A stretch of DNA of 64,000 nucleotides from Arthrobacter citreus (GTDB lineage: Bacteria > Actinomycetota > Actinomycetes > Actinomycetales > Micrococcaceae), in the NCBI RefSeq assembly GCF_038405225.1, contig NZ_CP151657.1:3348001-3412000 (forward strand), given 5' to 3'. The notes under the pieces are model-generated. The model was not told where the DNA came from, ran no database searches, and saw only the letters and a list, made by a program, of their open reading frames with translations. A program made the translations under genes and the position numbers. Position 1 is the stretch's first letter, and every line of letters starts with the position of its first letter. Shown in pieces: positions 23,871-31,903 of the stretch.

Positions 23871-24389
23871 ATGAGCCCCACCCCCCAGCACCTCGTCATC
23901 ATGGGTGTTTCCGGTTCCGGCAAGACCACCATTTCAACCCTGCTGTCCGAGCATCTGGGCTGGATTGCCGCAGAAGCCGATGAATTCCACCCCGAAGCCA
24001 ACATCGCCAAGATGTCCTCCGGCACCCCGCTGACCGATGAGGACCGCTGGCCCTGGCTGGACTCGATCCGGAACTGGATGGACTCCCAGGCCGGGAACGG
24101 ACGCTCCACCATCGTCACCTGCTCCGCCCTCAAGCGCACCTACCGTGACATCCTGGCCACGGCGTCGGGCGAGGTCCACTTTGTGCACCTCAACGGGGAC
24201 ACCGCAGTGCTGCAGGAACGGATGAAGACCCGCAGCGGCCATTTCATGCCCGCTTCCCTGCTGCCGTCCCAGCTGAGCACTTTGGAGCCGCTGGCCGGGG
24301 ATGAGCCAGGCATCGTCGTCGACATCCTCAAAACACCCGCGGACATCGCCTCGGACATCCTGACCCGCCTGGATCTTCCCACCAACTAA
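23871..24389 (+). CDS. gntK: gluconokinase
   Basis: A 172-residue P-loop kinase that converts gluconate to 6-phosphogluconate. Walker A is GVSGSGKTTIS at about 12-22; AEADEFHPEANIAKMSSGTPLTDEDRWPW (seen as ADEFHPEANIAKM and PLTDEDRWPW) is the gluconokinase substrate region, and TCSALKRTYRD and GHFMPASLLPSQLSTLEPL follow. Length is normal. GAGAGA precedes the ATG. It is cotranscribed with gntP; its product feeds the pentose phosphate pathway, where Gnd at 55049 acts. Confidence 0.96.
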   Translation: MSPTPQHLVIMGVSGSGKTTISTLLSEHLGWIAAEADEFHPEANIAKMSSGTPLTDEDRWPWLDSIRNWMDSQAGNGRSTIVTCSALKRTYRDILATASGEVHFVHLNGDTAVLQERMKTRSGHFMPASLLPSQLSTLEPLAGDEPGIVVDILKTPADIASDILTRLDLPTN

Positions 24390-24464
24390 CATCTCAGGGC
24401 TCCGGCGCCCTGCCGACGCAGCCATTTCCCCAGCAAGAGTTTCCATGAGCAACGGAGCTAATCC

Positions 24465-25865
24465 ATGACAATTGAAGGCTGGTCCCCGACCCTCGGAGCG
24501 GGACCCCTCCTCCTGATCGCGGCAGGAGCCATTGCGCTGCTGCTGTTCCTGATCCTGAAACTGCGCCTGCATGCGTTTGTTTCGCTGATTCTGGTGAGCC
24601 TGGTGACGGCTTTTGCCACCGGCATTCCCACCGCAAGCGTGGTCACCGTCCTTACCGGCAGCTTCGGCAATACGCTGGCAACCGTGGCCCTGCTCGTCGG
24701 CCTCGGCGCCATGCTCGGCCGGCTGGTGGAAACCAGCGGCGGCGCCAAGGTCCTGGCCGAAACCCTGATCCGGGCCTTCGGTGAGAAGCGCGCCCCCTTC
24801 GCCCTGGGCGTCGCGTCGCTGATCTTCGGTTTCCCCATCTTCTTTGACGCGGGCCTTGTGGTCATGCTCCCCGTGATCTTCTCCGTGGCCCGCCGCCTCG
24901 GCGGCGGTGTGCTGCGTTACGGGCTGCCGGCCGCCGGCGCGTTCTCCGTCATGCACGTCTTCGTTCCCCCGCATCCCGGCCCCGTCACCGCCTCCGGCTT
25001 CTTTGAAGCCAACATTGGCGTTGTGCTGATCGTCGGCCTCATCATTGCCCTGCCCACCTGGTACGTCACGTCCTACCTGTTCGGTCTGTGGGCCGGCCGG
25101 AAGTTCGTTCTGCCCGTTCCCGCGGTGCTCGGCGAGCTCGACGGCGAAGAGATCAAGAATCCTCCGAAGTTCGGAACCGTGGTGGCTGTGCTGCTGCTGC
25201 CCCTGATCCTGATCTTCCTGAACACCGGCCTCAACACGCTGGCGTCAGCCGGAGTGGTTTCCGCCGAAGCGGCGGAACAGCCGTGGTTCGCCTTCCTGCG
25301 CACGCTGGGTGAAACACCGGTGGCACTGCTGATTTCCCTCCTGGTGGCCTGCGTGGTCCTGGGCACCCGGCGCGGCGAATCCAAGACCGCCATTGAAAAA
25401 GTGCTCGAATCCGCATTGGGCCCGGTGTGCTCGGTCATCCTGATCACCGGCGCCGGCGGAATGTTCGGCGGCGTCCTGCGCACCTCCGGCATTGGCGACG
25501 CGCTGGGCGACGTCCTCAGCGACCTCGGCGTTCCGCTGATCCTCGCCGGCTTCCTGATTGCCGCCATCCTCCGCATCGCGCAGGGCTCGGCCACGGTGGC
25601 CCTGACCACCGCCGCTGCCCTGATCGCCCCGGGTGTGCTGGAGGGCGGGTACAACACGCTGCAGACAGCATCCATGGTGGTGGCCGTTGCCGCCGGCTCC
25701 GTGGTGGTCAGCCACGTGAATGACTCCGGTTTCTGGCTGGTGGGCCGGTTCATGGGCATGGACGTGAAAACCACGCTGAAGACGTGGACCGTGCTCGAAA
25801 CACTGATCGGCGTCATGGGCTTCGCCCTCGCCGCAGTGGTCTTCGGGCTGGCGTCACTGCTCTAA
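24465..25865 (+). CDS. gntP: gluconate:H+ symporter, GntP family
   Basis: A 466-residue membrane carrier with 12 or more hydrophobic segments. It has the GntP features GFPIFFDAGLVVMLPVIFS and VFVPPHPGPVTASGFF, and near the C-terminus RIAQGSATVALTTAAALIA plus SHVNDSGFWLVGRFMGM, which are highly conserved in gluconate permeases. It imports gluconate with protons. Second gene of the gntK-gntP operon (75 nt apart); followed by a strong GC hairpin. Confidence 0.95.
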   Translation: MTIEGWSPTLGAGPLLLIAAGAIALLLFLILKLRLHAFVSLILVSLVTAFATGIPTASVVTVLTGSFGNTLATVALLVGLGAMLGRLVETSGGAKVLAETLIRAFGEKRAPFALGVASLIFGFPIFFDAGLVVMLPVIFSVARRLGGGVLRYGLPAAGAFSVMHVFVPPHPGPVTASGFFEANIGVVLIVGLIIALPTWYVTSYLFGLWAGRKFVLPVPAVLGELDGEEIKNPPKFGTVVAVLLLPLILIFLNTGLNTLASAGVVSAEAAEQPWFAFLRTLGETPVALLISLLVACVVLGTRRGESKTAIEKVLESALGPVCSVILITGAGGMFGGVLRTSGIGDALGDVLSDLGVPLILAGFLIAAILRIAQGSATVALTTAAALIAPGVLEGGYNTLQTASMVVAVAAGSVVVSHVNDSGFWLVGRFMGMDVKTTLKTWTVLETLIGVMGFALAAVVFGLASLL

Positions 25866-25880
25866 CCAACGCACGACGAC

Positions 25881-25908
25881 GGCGGGGCACCTGTGCGGGT
25901 GCCCCGCC
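25881..25908 (+). terminator. terminator after gntP
   Basis: An 11-bp stem (GGCGGGGCACC and complement) with a short TGTGCG loop, 15 nt past the gntP stop. No T-run follows. Confidence 0.75.
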
Positions 25909-25928
25909 ATCGCTGTGCCTGCGGGTGG

Positions 25929-25975
25929 TCTGCGGCGGGGCTGCGACGGGGCTGCGGCGGGGCTGCGCTGCGCGC
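25929..25975. repeat. short tandem GGGGCTGCG repeats
   Basis: Three near-identical units of about 12 nt (CTGCGGCGGGG, CTGCGACGGGG, CTGCGGCGGGG) lie in the gap after the gntP terminator. No gene; low-complexity sequence. Confidence 0.6.
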
Positions 25976-26087
25976 CCGCTGTGTCCGGCAGGCCAGTGGT
26001 GCAGGAGTGTCAGAAGCGCGTGAAAGCATAAGAAGTTACGAAAGTTTTCGGTGCTTTACACCGCCCTAGGGAAGGACCCCACGCACC

Positions 26088-26861
26088 ATGATGGGTGGTC
26101 ATCACGCAGCATCAGGCGCCGCAGCCTGGATAGCTGTTGCTTCAACCGCACCGCACGCCCTCGGCTGGTATCCGGTCACGCCGCTGGGGGTAGTGACCGG
26201 CGCCCTCCTTACCGCCGGCGCCGCCCTGCTCCCGGACCTGGACCACCACAGCGGAACAATCGCGCATTCGCTGCCTCCGGTCACCAAGATCCTGGCCCGT
26301 GCCACCGAGAAAGTCAGCGGCGGGCACCGCCGGGGCACGCATTCACTGCTGGGGCTGGCGGTGTTCGTGGCCTTATCCACCGCACTGGGCAAGGTCACCG
26401 CCGTCGTCCCGTTCTTTGGCTCGGTGGCGGTCGGAGCCGGCCTGCTGTCGGTCCTGCTGATGGGGTTTGCGCTGAAGGCGCTGAAGATCGCCGGCGGCCC
26501 CGGGCGCAGCTGGCTTTTTGCGCTGGGCCTCTCGGCCTTCATCGCCGTTTATGCGCCGGAAAACAATGACTGGCTTCCGGTGGCCGTGGGGTTGGGAGTC
26601 GCCGTGCACATTGTCGGGGACCTGCTGACCCATCAGGGCGTCATGATCTTTTGGCCGCTGCGGATCAAGCGTCCGCGTTCCCTGGCCGGCATGCCGGTGC
26701 TCAACAAGCTGTGGCGCAGCAGCGGCGCCATGTCGCTGCCGCTGATCGGGGCTGCGGGGTCCTGGCGGGAGTGGGCGCTCATGGTTCCGGTAACTGTCTA
26801 TGCCATCTACGGCGTGGTCCATGCCGCGTTCCTGACACTGACGCAGTGGGCGGCGGCCTAG
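26088..26861 (+). CDS. YdjM-type (DUF457) membrane-bound putative metal-dependent hydrolase
   Basis: A 257-residue membrane protein. The family motifs are visible: N-terminal GGHHAASGAAAWIAV, LLPDLDHHSGTIAHSLP and GGHRRGTHSLLGLAVF with clustered His/Asp, and VHIVGDLLTHQGVMIFWPL. Seven or so hydrophobic segments follow. Family members are inner-membrane proteins, LexA-regulated in E. coli, with a fold suggesting metal-dependent phospholipid or phosphate ester hydrolysis; activity is not established. GGAAGGAC precedes the start. A lone gene between gntP and a CPA1 antiporter. Confidence 0.85.
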   Translation: MMGGHHAASGAAAWIAVASTAPHALGWYPVTPLGVVTGALLTAGAALLPDLDHHSGTIAHSLPPVTKILARATEKVSGGHRRGTHSLLGLAVFVALSTALGKVTAVVPFFGSVAVGAGLLSVLLMGFALKALKIAGGPGRSWLFALGLSAFIAVYAPENNDWLPVAVGLGVAVHIVGDLLTHQGVMIFWPLRIKRPRSLAGMPVLNKLWRSSGAMSLPLIGAAGSWREWALMVPVTVYAIYGVVHAAFLTLTQWAAA

Positions 26862-26872
26862 CGGTTCAGCCG

Positions 26873-26926
26873 CGGCCCGCGGCCCGCGGCCCGCGACCCG
26901 GGACCCGGGGCCCGGGGCCCGGGGCC
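26873..26926. repeat. GC-only heptamer tandem repeat
   Basis: Seven and a half tandem 7-mers: three CGGCCCG, then CGACCCG, GGACCCG, two GGGCCCG and a partial GGGCC. The units drift in order along the array. It fills the gap between the YdjM-type gene and the antiporter promoter and can also fold into GC hairpins that might end transcription of the upstream gene. Confidence 0.85.
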
Positions 26927-26963
26927 AGCGGCATCACCGGGTGTGACACCGTGAGGCCCCAAC

Positions 26964-26991
26964 TGGACAGTTCACTACTGTGAACGATAAT
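26964..26991 (+). promoter_or_regulatory. antiporter promoter with internal palindrome
   Basis: TGGACA (26964-26969) and GATAAT (26986-26991) form a -35/-10 pair with a 16-bp spacer filled exactly by the perfect palindrome GTTCAC-TACT-GTGAAC (26970-26985). The predicted start of transcription, 7-8 nt past the -10, falls on the in-frame GTG at 26999. A repressor binding the spacer would block RNA polymerase. Confidence 0.55.
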
Positions 26992-28726
26992 GGCAGGTGT
27001 GGAACTAGCCCTTTTTGCTGTCATCGGCGTGGCTGTCATAGTCACCGTCGCCGCTTTCTCCAAGCGGCTGGGCATTGCCGCGCCGCTGATCCTGGTGGTG
27101 GTGGGGCTCGGGCTGTCCTATCTTCCCGGGCTGCCGACGTTCACCGTTCCACATGAACTAATCCTGATGGGCGTGCTGCCGCCGCTTCTCTACGCCGCAG
27201 CGGTGAACGTTCCCGTGGTGGACTTCCGGCGGAATTTCGGCGCCATTTCGAGCCTGTCCGTCTTCCTCGTCCTGGTTTCCGCCTTTGCCACCGGGTGGCT
27301 GCTCTACGTTCTGCTGCCGGACCTGAACCTCGCCGCGGCCATCGCCCTGGGCGCCGTGGTCAGCCCTCCGGACGCCGTGGCCGCCACATCCATCGGCAAG
27401 AAACTCGGCCTGCCTCCGCGGCTCGTCACTGTCCTCGAGGGCGAGGGCCTGGTCAACGACGCCACCGCACTGGTGCTGCTGCGCTCGGCAATTGCGGCCA
27501 GCGCCGGCGGCCTGGCCAGTATTTGGGACGGGATCGCGGACTTCGGCTTCGCCGTGGTGGCTGCCGTCGCCGTCGGGCTGCTGGTGGGAATTGCCACCGT
27601 GTACATCCGGTCCAAGCTCCATGATCCCGTGTTGGACACCGCCATTTCCTTTGTGGTGCCCTTCCTGGCCTTCATACCGGCCGAGGAAATGCACGCATCG
27701 GGTGTGCTGGCCGTGGTGGTTGCCGGACTGTACACCGGGCACCGGAGCGGATCCGCCTTCAGCGCCCAGGCGCGGATCAATGACAGCGTCAACTGGCACA
27801 CGGTCCAGTTCCTGCTCGAAAACGGCGTCTTCCTGCTGATGGGCCTGGAAATCCGCTACCTCGTCGAGGAGATCAATCCGGAACTGCTCACCGTGGGCGA
27901 GTCGGTCGTCATTGGACTGGCGGTCACCGCCCTGCTCATCATGATCCGCTTCGTGTGGATGGGTCCGCTGATCCTGCTGCTGCGTGCCAAGGTGGGATAC
28001 CAGGAACGGCGGACCAACCGCTTCCGGGCTGCCCTGGACCGCCTCAAGCTGCAGGAACCCGGGGATGAACGCGCCCAGCGCCGGGCCAACCGCGGAGAGC
28101 AGATCTACCGCCGCCGCAAAACGGACATCATGCAGCTGCGCGCCGAGGGCCTGGACTGGCGCGGCGGGGTGGTGATCGGCTGGTCCGGGATGCGCGGTGT
28201 GGTGACGCTGGCCGCCGCGCAGTCCCTGCCGGAGGCTACGCCGTACCGGGAGCAACTGGTGCTGATCGCCTTCACCGTTGCCGTGGTGACGCTGCTGCTG
28301 CAGGGCGGAACCCTTCCCTGGGTGATCCGGGCCCTGGAGGTCCGCGGCATTAATGCAGCCGCGGACCAGCGCAGCCTGGCCACCCTGCTGGACCAGATCA
28401 GCGATGCCGGCCTGCGGGTGCTGGAAAACCCGGGAGCCTGCCTCGATCATGCCGATGTGGATCCCGATGTGGTGGAGCGGGTGCGGCAGAGCACCTTCCT
28501 GCGCAGCGAACTGGCCTGGGAACGGGTTAAGGCGCTGGGTGTGGGGGCATCCCCCACCCCGCAGCTGCAGTACCGGGAGCTGCGCCGCGCCGTCGTCGAC
28601 GCCGAACGCGAGGCGCTGCTGCTCGCACGCAGGGAAGGGCACTTCCCCTCGCGGACCCTCGCCGACGCCCAGCGCCTGCTGGACCTGGAGGAATCCCGGC
28701 TCAAACCCCGGCTGGGCGAGCACTAG
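26990..28726 (+). CDS. Na+/H+ antiporter, CPA1 family
   Basis: A 578-residue cation:proton antiporter. Twelve or so membrane segments fill residues 1-415; GAVVSPPDAVAATSIGKKL and LEGEGLVNDATALVLLRSA hold the family's transport residues (ND motif). The C-terminal part (about 440-578) is a charged cytoplasmic regulatory region with LRVLENPGACLDHADVD and a helical end. ATG 26990 overlaps the promoter -10; GTG 26999, three codons in, coincides with the predicted transcript start, so translation may begin there on a leaderless mRNA. Role: pH and sodium homeostasis. Confidence 0.92.
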   Translation: MAGVELALFAVIGVAVIVTVAAFSKRLGIAAPLILVVVGLGLSYLPGLPTFTVPHELILMGVLPPLLYAAAVNVPVVDFRRNFGAISSLSVFLVLVSAFATGWLLYVLLPDLNLAAAIALGAVVSPPDAVAATSIGKKLGLPPRLVTVLEGEGLVNDATALVLLRSAIAASAGGLASIWDGIADFGFAVVAAVAVGLLVGIATVYIRSKLHDPVLDTAISFVVPFLAFIPAEEMHASGVLAVVVAGLYTGHRSGSAFSAQARINDSVNWHTVQFLLENGVFLLMGLEIRYLVEEINPELLTVGESVVIGLAVTALLIMIRFVWMGPLILLLRAKVGYQERRTNRFRAALDRLKLQEPGDERAQRRANRGEQIYRRRKTDIMQLRAEGLDWRGGVVIGWSGMRGVVTLAAAQSLPEATPYREQLVLIAFTVAVVTLLLQGGTLPWVIRALEVRGINAAADQRSLATLLDQISDAGLRVLENPGACLDHADVDPDVVERVRQSTFLRSELAWERVKALGVGASPTPQLQYRELRRAVVDAEREALLLARREGHFPSRTLADAQRLLDLEESRLKPRLGEH

Positions 28727-28774
28727 CGGCGGCTTCAGCGCCGGCACCGGGCGCCCGTTGAGCCTGGAGGAAGC

Positions 28775-29152
28775 TCAGTCCTGGTGCAGCTGCAGGTAGT
28801 TTCCGCAGCCGTCATCAAACACGGCCTGGGTTCCCATCGCGTCAGTGGACGGCGGCCCGGTGAAGCGGACGCCGAGGCCGCTCAGCCGCTCCATCTCCGC
28901 GGCCACGTCCTCCACTCCCAGCACGAGGGCGGGCAGGCCCATCCCATACAGTCCGCTGCGGTAGGCCTCGGCCAGGGGATTGTCGCTGGGTTCCAGCAGC
29001 AGGCCGGGGCCGTCCGGAATATCGCGGGCACGGACAATGAACAGGTTGTACTCCGGCATCACCATCAGCGGCTCAAAACCCAGCGTGCCGGTGTAGAAGT
29101 CGAAGGCGGCAGCCGGATCAAGGACGTGGATGCTGCTCATCTTTACGCGCAT
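28775..29152 (-). CDS. VOC family (glyoxalase-like) protein
   Basis: A 125-residue vicinal oxygen chelate fold protein: VLDPAAAFDFYTGTLGFEPL opens the first module, and GTQAVFDDGCGNYLQLHQD closes the second. Metal-binding positions include His near residue 9 and the final Gln/Glu-type positions are replaced by Gln, so catalysis is uncertain. Often annotated as glyoxalase/bleomycin resistance protein. Substrate unknown. Lone gene convergent with the antiporter. M at 29140 is an alternative start. Confidence 0.85.
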   Translation of the reverse strand: MRVKMSSIHVLDPAAAFDFYTGTLGFEPLMVMPEYNLFIVRARDIPDGPGLLLEPSDNPLAEAYRSGLYGMGLPALVLGVEDVAAEMERLSGLGVRFTGPPSTDAMGTQAVFDDGCGNYLQLHQD

Positions 29153-29198
29153 GGGCGAAAGGCTACTCCGTCAACGGCCGCCGGCGGCACCCCTTCGC

Positions 29199-29999
29199 CT
29201 ACCGGCTTCCGCGCGGCTTTCCACCCTTGCGGCCGCCCTTGGTCTTATTGGCTGTCTTCTGGGCCTGGCCGCCCTTGCTGCCCGCGGCACCCTTGCCGCC
29301 GCCCTTGGCAGCGGGCCGGCCGCCCGACTTCGCTGTCCCCTTGTCCGCGCTCCTGCTCTGACGTTCCTTGGTGCGCTGCCGGGCCGTCAACTTTTGTTCC
29401 GCCTGCACCGAGGGCTGGCGTGAACTGTTGGCCGTCCGTCCGCGCACAATTCCCACCAGCTCTTCGATTCCCGGATCCGCGCTGCCGTCAAGCCAGGCAA
29501 CGGCGATCCGGGTTCCGGGAACACCCGCCAGGGGGCGTGCCACCACGTCGCGGCGTGAGTACAGCTTGGCCACTGACATGGGGAGGATCAGAAGGCCGGC
29601 GCCGGAGGCCACCACTTCCATGCCGGTCTCCACACCGCCCATTTCGTGAAGGTCCAGGAAAGTCTCGCCCGCCAGGTCAGCAAGGTCCAGTTCGTCGAAG
29701 GCCGCGACGGCGGAATCCTTGGCAGCAGCCACCACCGGGAGTTCCTCGTAAAGGGTGATGACGCTCAGGTCCGCCGGACGGATGAATCCCTCGTCCGGAA
29801 CACGGATAAACACCACGTCGGCGCGGCCCGCACGCAGGTCATCCACAACCTCGTCTTCGGGGCGCTGAAAAGCCTGCAGCTCACGGTCCTGCCGCTCGTT
29901 CCACCTGCCGATCCACTTTCCGGGCGTCACACCGGGAACGTACGCCAGCTTCAGCGGCTGGGCTGGACGGGGCTTGTGGGAGGGGTCATCAATTGGCAC
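29199..29999 (-). CDS. LysR-type effector-binding domain protein without HTH, basic C-terminal tail
   Basis: A 266-residue protein. Residues 15-205 match the periplasmic-binding-like effector domain of LysR regulators (LKLAYVPGVTPGKWIGRW, LRAGRADVVFIRVPDEGF, LPVVAAAKDSAVAAFDELDL, SGAGLLILPMSVAKLYSRRD). The usual N-terminal helix-turn-helix is absent and instead the last 60 residues are a Lys/Arg/Gly/Ala-rich tail (KGTAKSGGRPAAKGGGKG and similar) that could bind nucleic acid. Divergent from a DUF5997 gene with 112 nt between, a pairing I associate with other actinobacteria. It may sense a ligand and act with its neighbour; function unknown. Confidence 0.87.
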   Translation of the reverse strand: MPIDDPSHKPRPAQPLKLAYVPGVTPGKWIGRWNERQDRELQAFQRPEDEVVDDLRAGRADVVFIRVPDEGFIRPADLSVITLYEELPVVAAAKDSAVAAFDELDLADLAGETFLDLHEMGGVETGMEVVASGAGLLILPMSVAKLYSRRDVVARPLAGVPGTRIAVAWLDGSADPGIEELVGIVRGRTANSSRQPSVQAEQKLTARQRTKERQSRSADKGTAKSGGRPAAKGGGKGAAGSKGGQAQKTANKTKGGRKGGKPRGSR

Positions 30000-30111
30000 C
30001 TTTTCAGGTTAGCCCAGCATGGTCTGCCTTCTTCGCGCCCGTTCGTTGCGGATCCAGGCTGCAGCAGCGGAGCGGGATACCCTTGCCTCCCGCTCCGGAT
30101 ACCCTTATTAG

Positions 30112-30543
30112 ATGACTTCCGAGAAATCCCAATCCATGAAACCTGCCACGGCAGCCAAGAAACTGGGCATCTATCTGCCCGCCGCGCCGCAGGAGTTCCA
30201 GGACGGGCCTATTTCCCGGGCCCAGTTTGATGAACTTCAGGCCAATCCCCCGCAGTGGCTGATTGATCTGCGCCGCAACGGACCCCACCCGCGTCCTGTC
30301 GTGGCACAAAAACTGAATATCTCCATCAGCGGCCTGACCCGCTCCGGAATCACCGAGGCCCTGACCACGGAGGAGATCACCGCGCTGCTGGCTGCTCCCC
30401 CCGCTTGGCTCGTTGAGGAACGGGCCAGCTTCGCCGCCGTGCGTGAGGAGGCCAAACGCGTGAAGGAAGCCGAAGCCAAGAAGGAGCGCAAGGCGCAGGA
30501 GGCAGCCCATATTGCGGCTAAGGAACCCAAACAGCGCCGCTAA
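30112..30543 (+). CDS. DUF5997 family protein
   Basis: A 143-residue cytosolic protein: AKKLGIYLPAAPQEFQDGPI, LQANPPQWLIDLRRNGPHPR, VVAQKLNISISGLTRSGITE and a Lys/Glu/Ala-rich C-terminal helix (KEAEAKKERKAQEAAHIAAK). NISxSGLxRxG looks like a small helix-turn-helix, so a nucleic-acid-binding role is possible. Divergent from the HTH-less LysR effector-domain gene. If the two proteins work together, this one could supply the DNA-binding half (inference). Confidence 0.8.
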   Translation: MTSEKSQSMKPATAAKKLGIYLPAAPQEFQDGPISRAQFDELQANPPQWLIDLRRNGPHPRPVVAQKLNISISGLTRSGITEALTTEEITALLAAPPAWLVEERASFAAVREEAKRVKEAEAKKERKAQEAAHIAAKEPKQRR

Positions 30544-30611
30544 GTTTTCGCTGTCCCCTGTCATGCCTCCTTAATGGCGGGGCGGGCGGGGGCCGGCTGC
30601 GGGCATAAAAA

Positions 30612-30641
30612 AATCACCCCGGTCTTTCAACCGGGGTGATT
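30612..30641 (-). terminator. rho-independent terminator of tRNA-Leu
   Basis: An 11-bp perfect stem (AATCACCCCGG and complement, 8-nt loop) followed on the minus strand by a run of seven T. It lies 8 nt past the tRNA-Leu 3' end and also faces the DUF5997 gene from the other side. Confidence 0.93.
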
Positions 30642-30648
30642 CATTTTG

Positions 30649-30731
30649 TGCGCGAGGGGGGATTTGAACCCCCACGCCCTCTCGGACACTGGCACCTGAA
30701 GCCAGCGCGTCTGCCGTTCCGCCACTCGCGC
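30649..30731 (-). tRNA. tRNA-Leu (CAG)
   Basis: An 83-nt class II tRNA. Acceptor GCGCGAG/CTCGCGC plus discriminator A, anticodon stem CTGGC/GCCAG with loop TTCAGGT giving anticodon CAG (reads CUG), a long variable arm (TGTCCGAGAGGGCG region) and TGGGGGTTCAAATCCCCC T-arm. CCA is not encoded. Confidence 0.97.
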
Positions 30732-30858
30732 CTAAATGGTTTCCCGAAGAGAGTGTGCCTTCCGTCTCACGACTGTCGGCGTCTCGATTCCTCGGGAACA
30801 GCAGAATCAAGCATACCCACATTTTGGGAAAACACCTAAACGGCTGCTGCACGGCATT

Positions 30859-30884
30859 AAAAACCGCGCCAGGACGCGGTTTTT
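30859..30884 (+). terminator. orphan terminator-like hairpin
   Basis: AAAAACCGCG-CCAGGA-CGCGGTTTTT, a 10-bp perfect stem with A- and T-rich ends, able to terminate in either direction. It lies in the 443-nt gene-free gap between tRNA-Leu and fhaA, where no gene reads into it from either side. The rest of the gap holds a likely promoter near 31005 and nothing else recognised. Confidence 0.6.
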
Positions 30885-30976
30885 GCGTCTCCCGAACAGG
30901 GCGGGCAACGCGGTCTCCACCTGCCCGCGTGGCTCAGGCGGACCTTCCGACACCTCGAGGCGCTCCACCCGCGTTA

Positions 30977-31005
30977 GGACATTTTTCAGCTGTCCCCAGT
31001 ACTAT
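30977..31005 (+). promoter_or_regulatory. candidate promoter of the fhaA-pknB operon
   Basis: GGACAT (30977-30982) and TACTAT (31000-31005) with 17 nt between form a plausible housekeeping promoter, giving a 5' leader of about 160 nt before fhaA. No stronger pair was seen in the gap. Confidence 0.4.
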
Positions 31006-31174
31006 CGAAGTGGACCTGTGCACCTTTGGCCTGCCTTGCCGCTGCGCCGGAATTGCCCCTGCGGGCACTGCCGGAGCGGATTCCGGGCTTGCCGCAGGCG
31101 TGCACGGGCCAGATATCCACCGGAGTATCCGCCGGACATCCGGACAGAAGCAGGACCTAGGGAAGGAGGCGAAC

Positions 31175-31903
31175 ATGGGCTTACTCGATAACGTCGAACG
31201 CGGAATCGAAAAAGTAGTGCGAGGTGCCTTCTCCTCGGGCGGTTCCGGCCGGGTGGAACCCCTTGAACTGGCGATCGCCATGAGGCGTGAACTGGACGAG
31301 CGTTCCTTCACCGTGGGACAGGGCCGCACCCTGGCCCCAAACGTCTTTACTGCCCGGCTGTCTGATTCGGACTTCAAACGCGCGCAGGAATGGGGCGCTC
31401 CGTTGGCCGAAGAACTCTGCGATGTGGTGATCAAGCACGCCCGAAGCCAGTCCTACACGCTCCAGGGGCCGGTCCGGGTTTCCTTCACCCGCGATTCCTC
31501 GCTCAAGCCGGGCGTCCTGGAAGTTGATTCGTCAACCGAGAAGGCGGGAGCCCCCGCACCCCGGCAGGCTGCCCCGCCCGCTCCGCGTCAGGGTCCGGGA
31601 CGCATGCAGCCCGTTTTGGACATCGACGGCCAGCGATATTCACTAAATGCGCCATCGGTGGTTCTCGGGCGGTCCTCCGAGGCGGATATCCTCGTTGATG
31701 ACACCGGCGTTTCCCGCCGCCACCTGGAAATCCGCACTGAAAACGGTGTTAGCCGCGCCATCGACCTCGGTTCCACCAACGGAAGCTTCGTCAACGGCCA
31801 GAAAGTACAAGGGGAAGCAGATCTTACGGATGGTTCCACTATTGCCATGGGTCGAACCCGCATCACGTTCCGGCTTCTGCCGTATCGGACCGGGGGACGT
31901 TAG
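31175..31903 (+). CDS. fhaA: FhaA, DUF3662/FHA domain protein
   Basis: From ATG 31175 (GGAAGGAGG ribosome site) 242 residues. Residues 1-115 are the DUF3662 region (MGLLDNVERGIEKVVRGAFS, LELAIAMRRELDERS); a Pro/Ala linker follows; residues about 145-240 are an FHA phosphothreonine-binding domain with VVLGRSSEADILVDDTGVSR and GSTNGSFVNGQ. In mycobacteria FhaA binds phosphorylated MviN/Wag31-type partners and links the PknA/PknB kinases to peptidoglycan synthesis. First gene of the fhaA-fhaB-pstP-rodA-pbpA-pknA-pknB operon. The open frame upstream is not conserved. Confidence 0.95.
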   Translation: MGLLDNVERGIEKVVRGAFSSGGSGRVEPLELAIAMRRELDERSFTVGQGRTLAPNVFTARLSDSDFKRAQEWGAPLAEELCDVVIKHARSQSYTLQGPVRVSFTRDSSLKPGVLEVDSSTEKAGAPAPRQAAPPAPRQGPGRMQPVLDIDGQRYSLNAPSVVLGRSSEADILVDDTGVSRRHLEIRTENGVSRAIDLGSTNGSFVNGQKVQGEADLTDGSTIAMGRTRITFRLLPYRTGGR

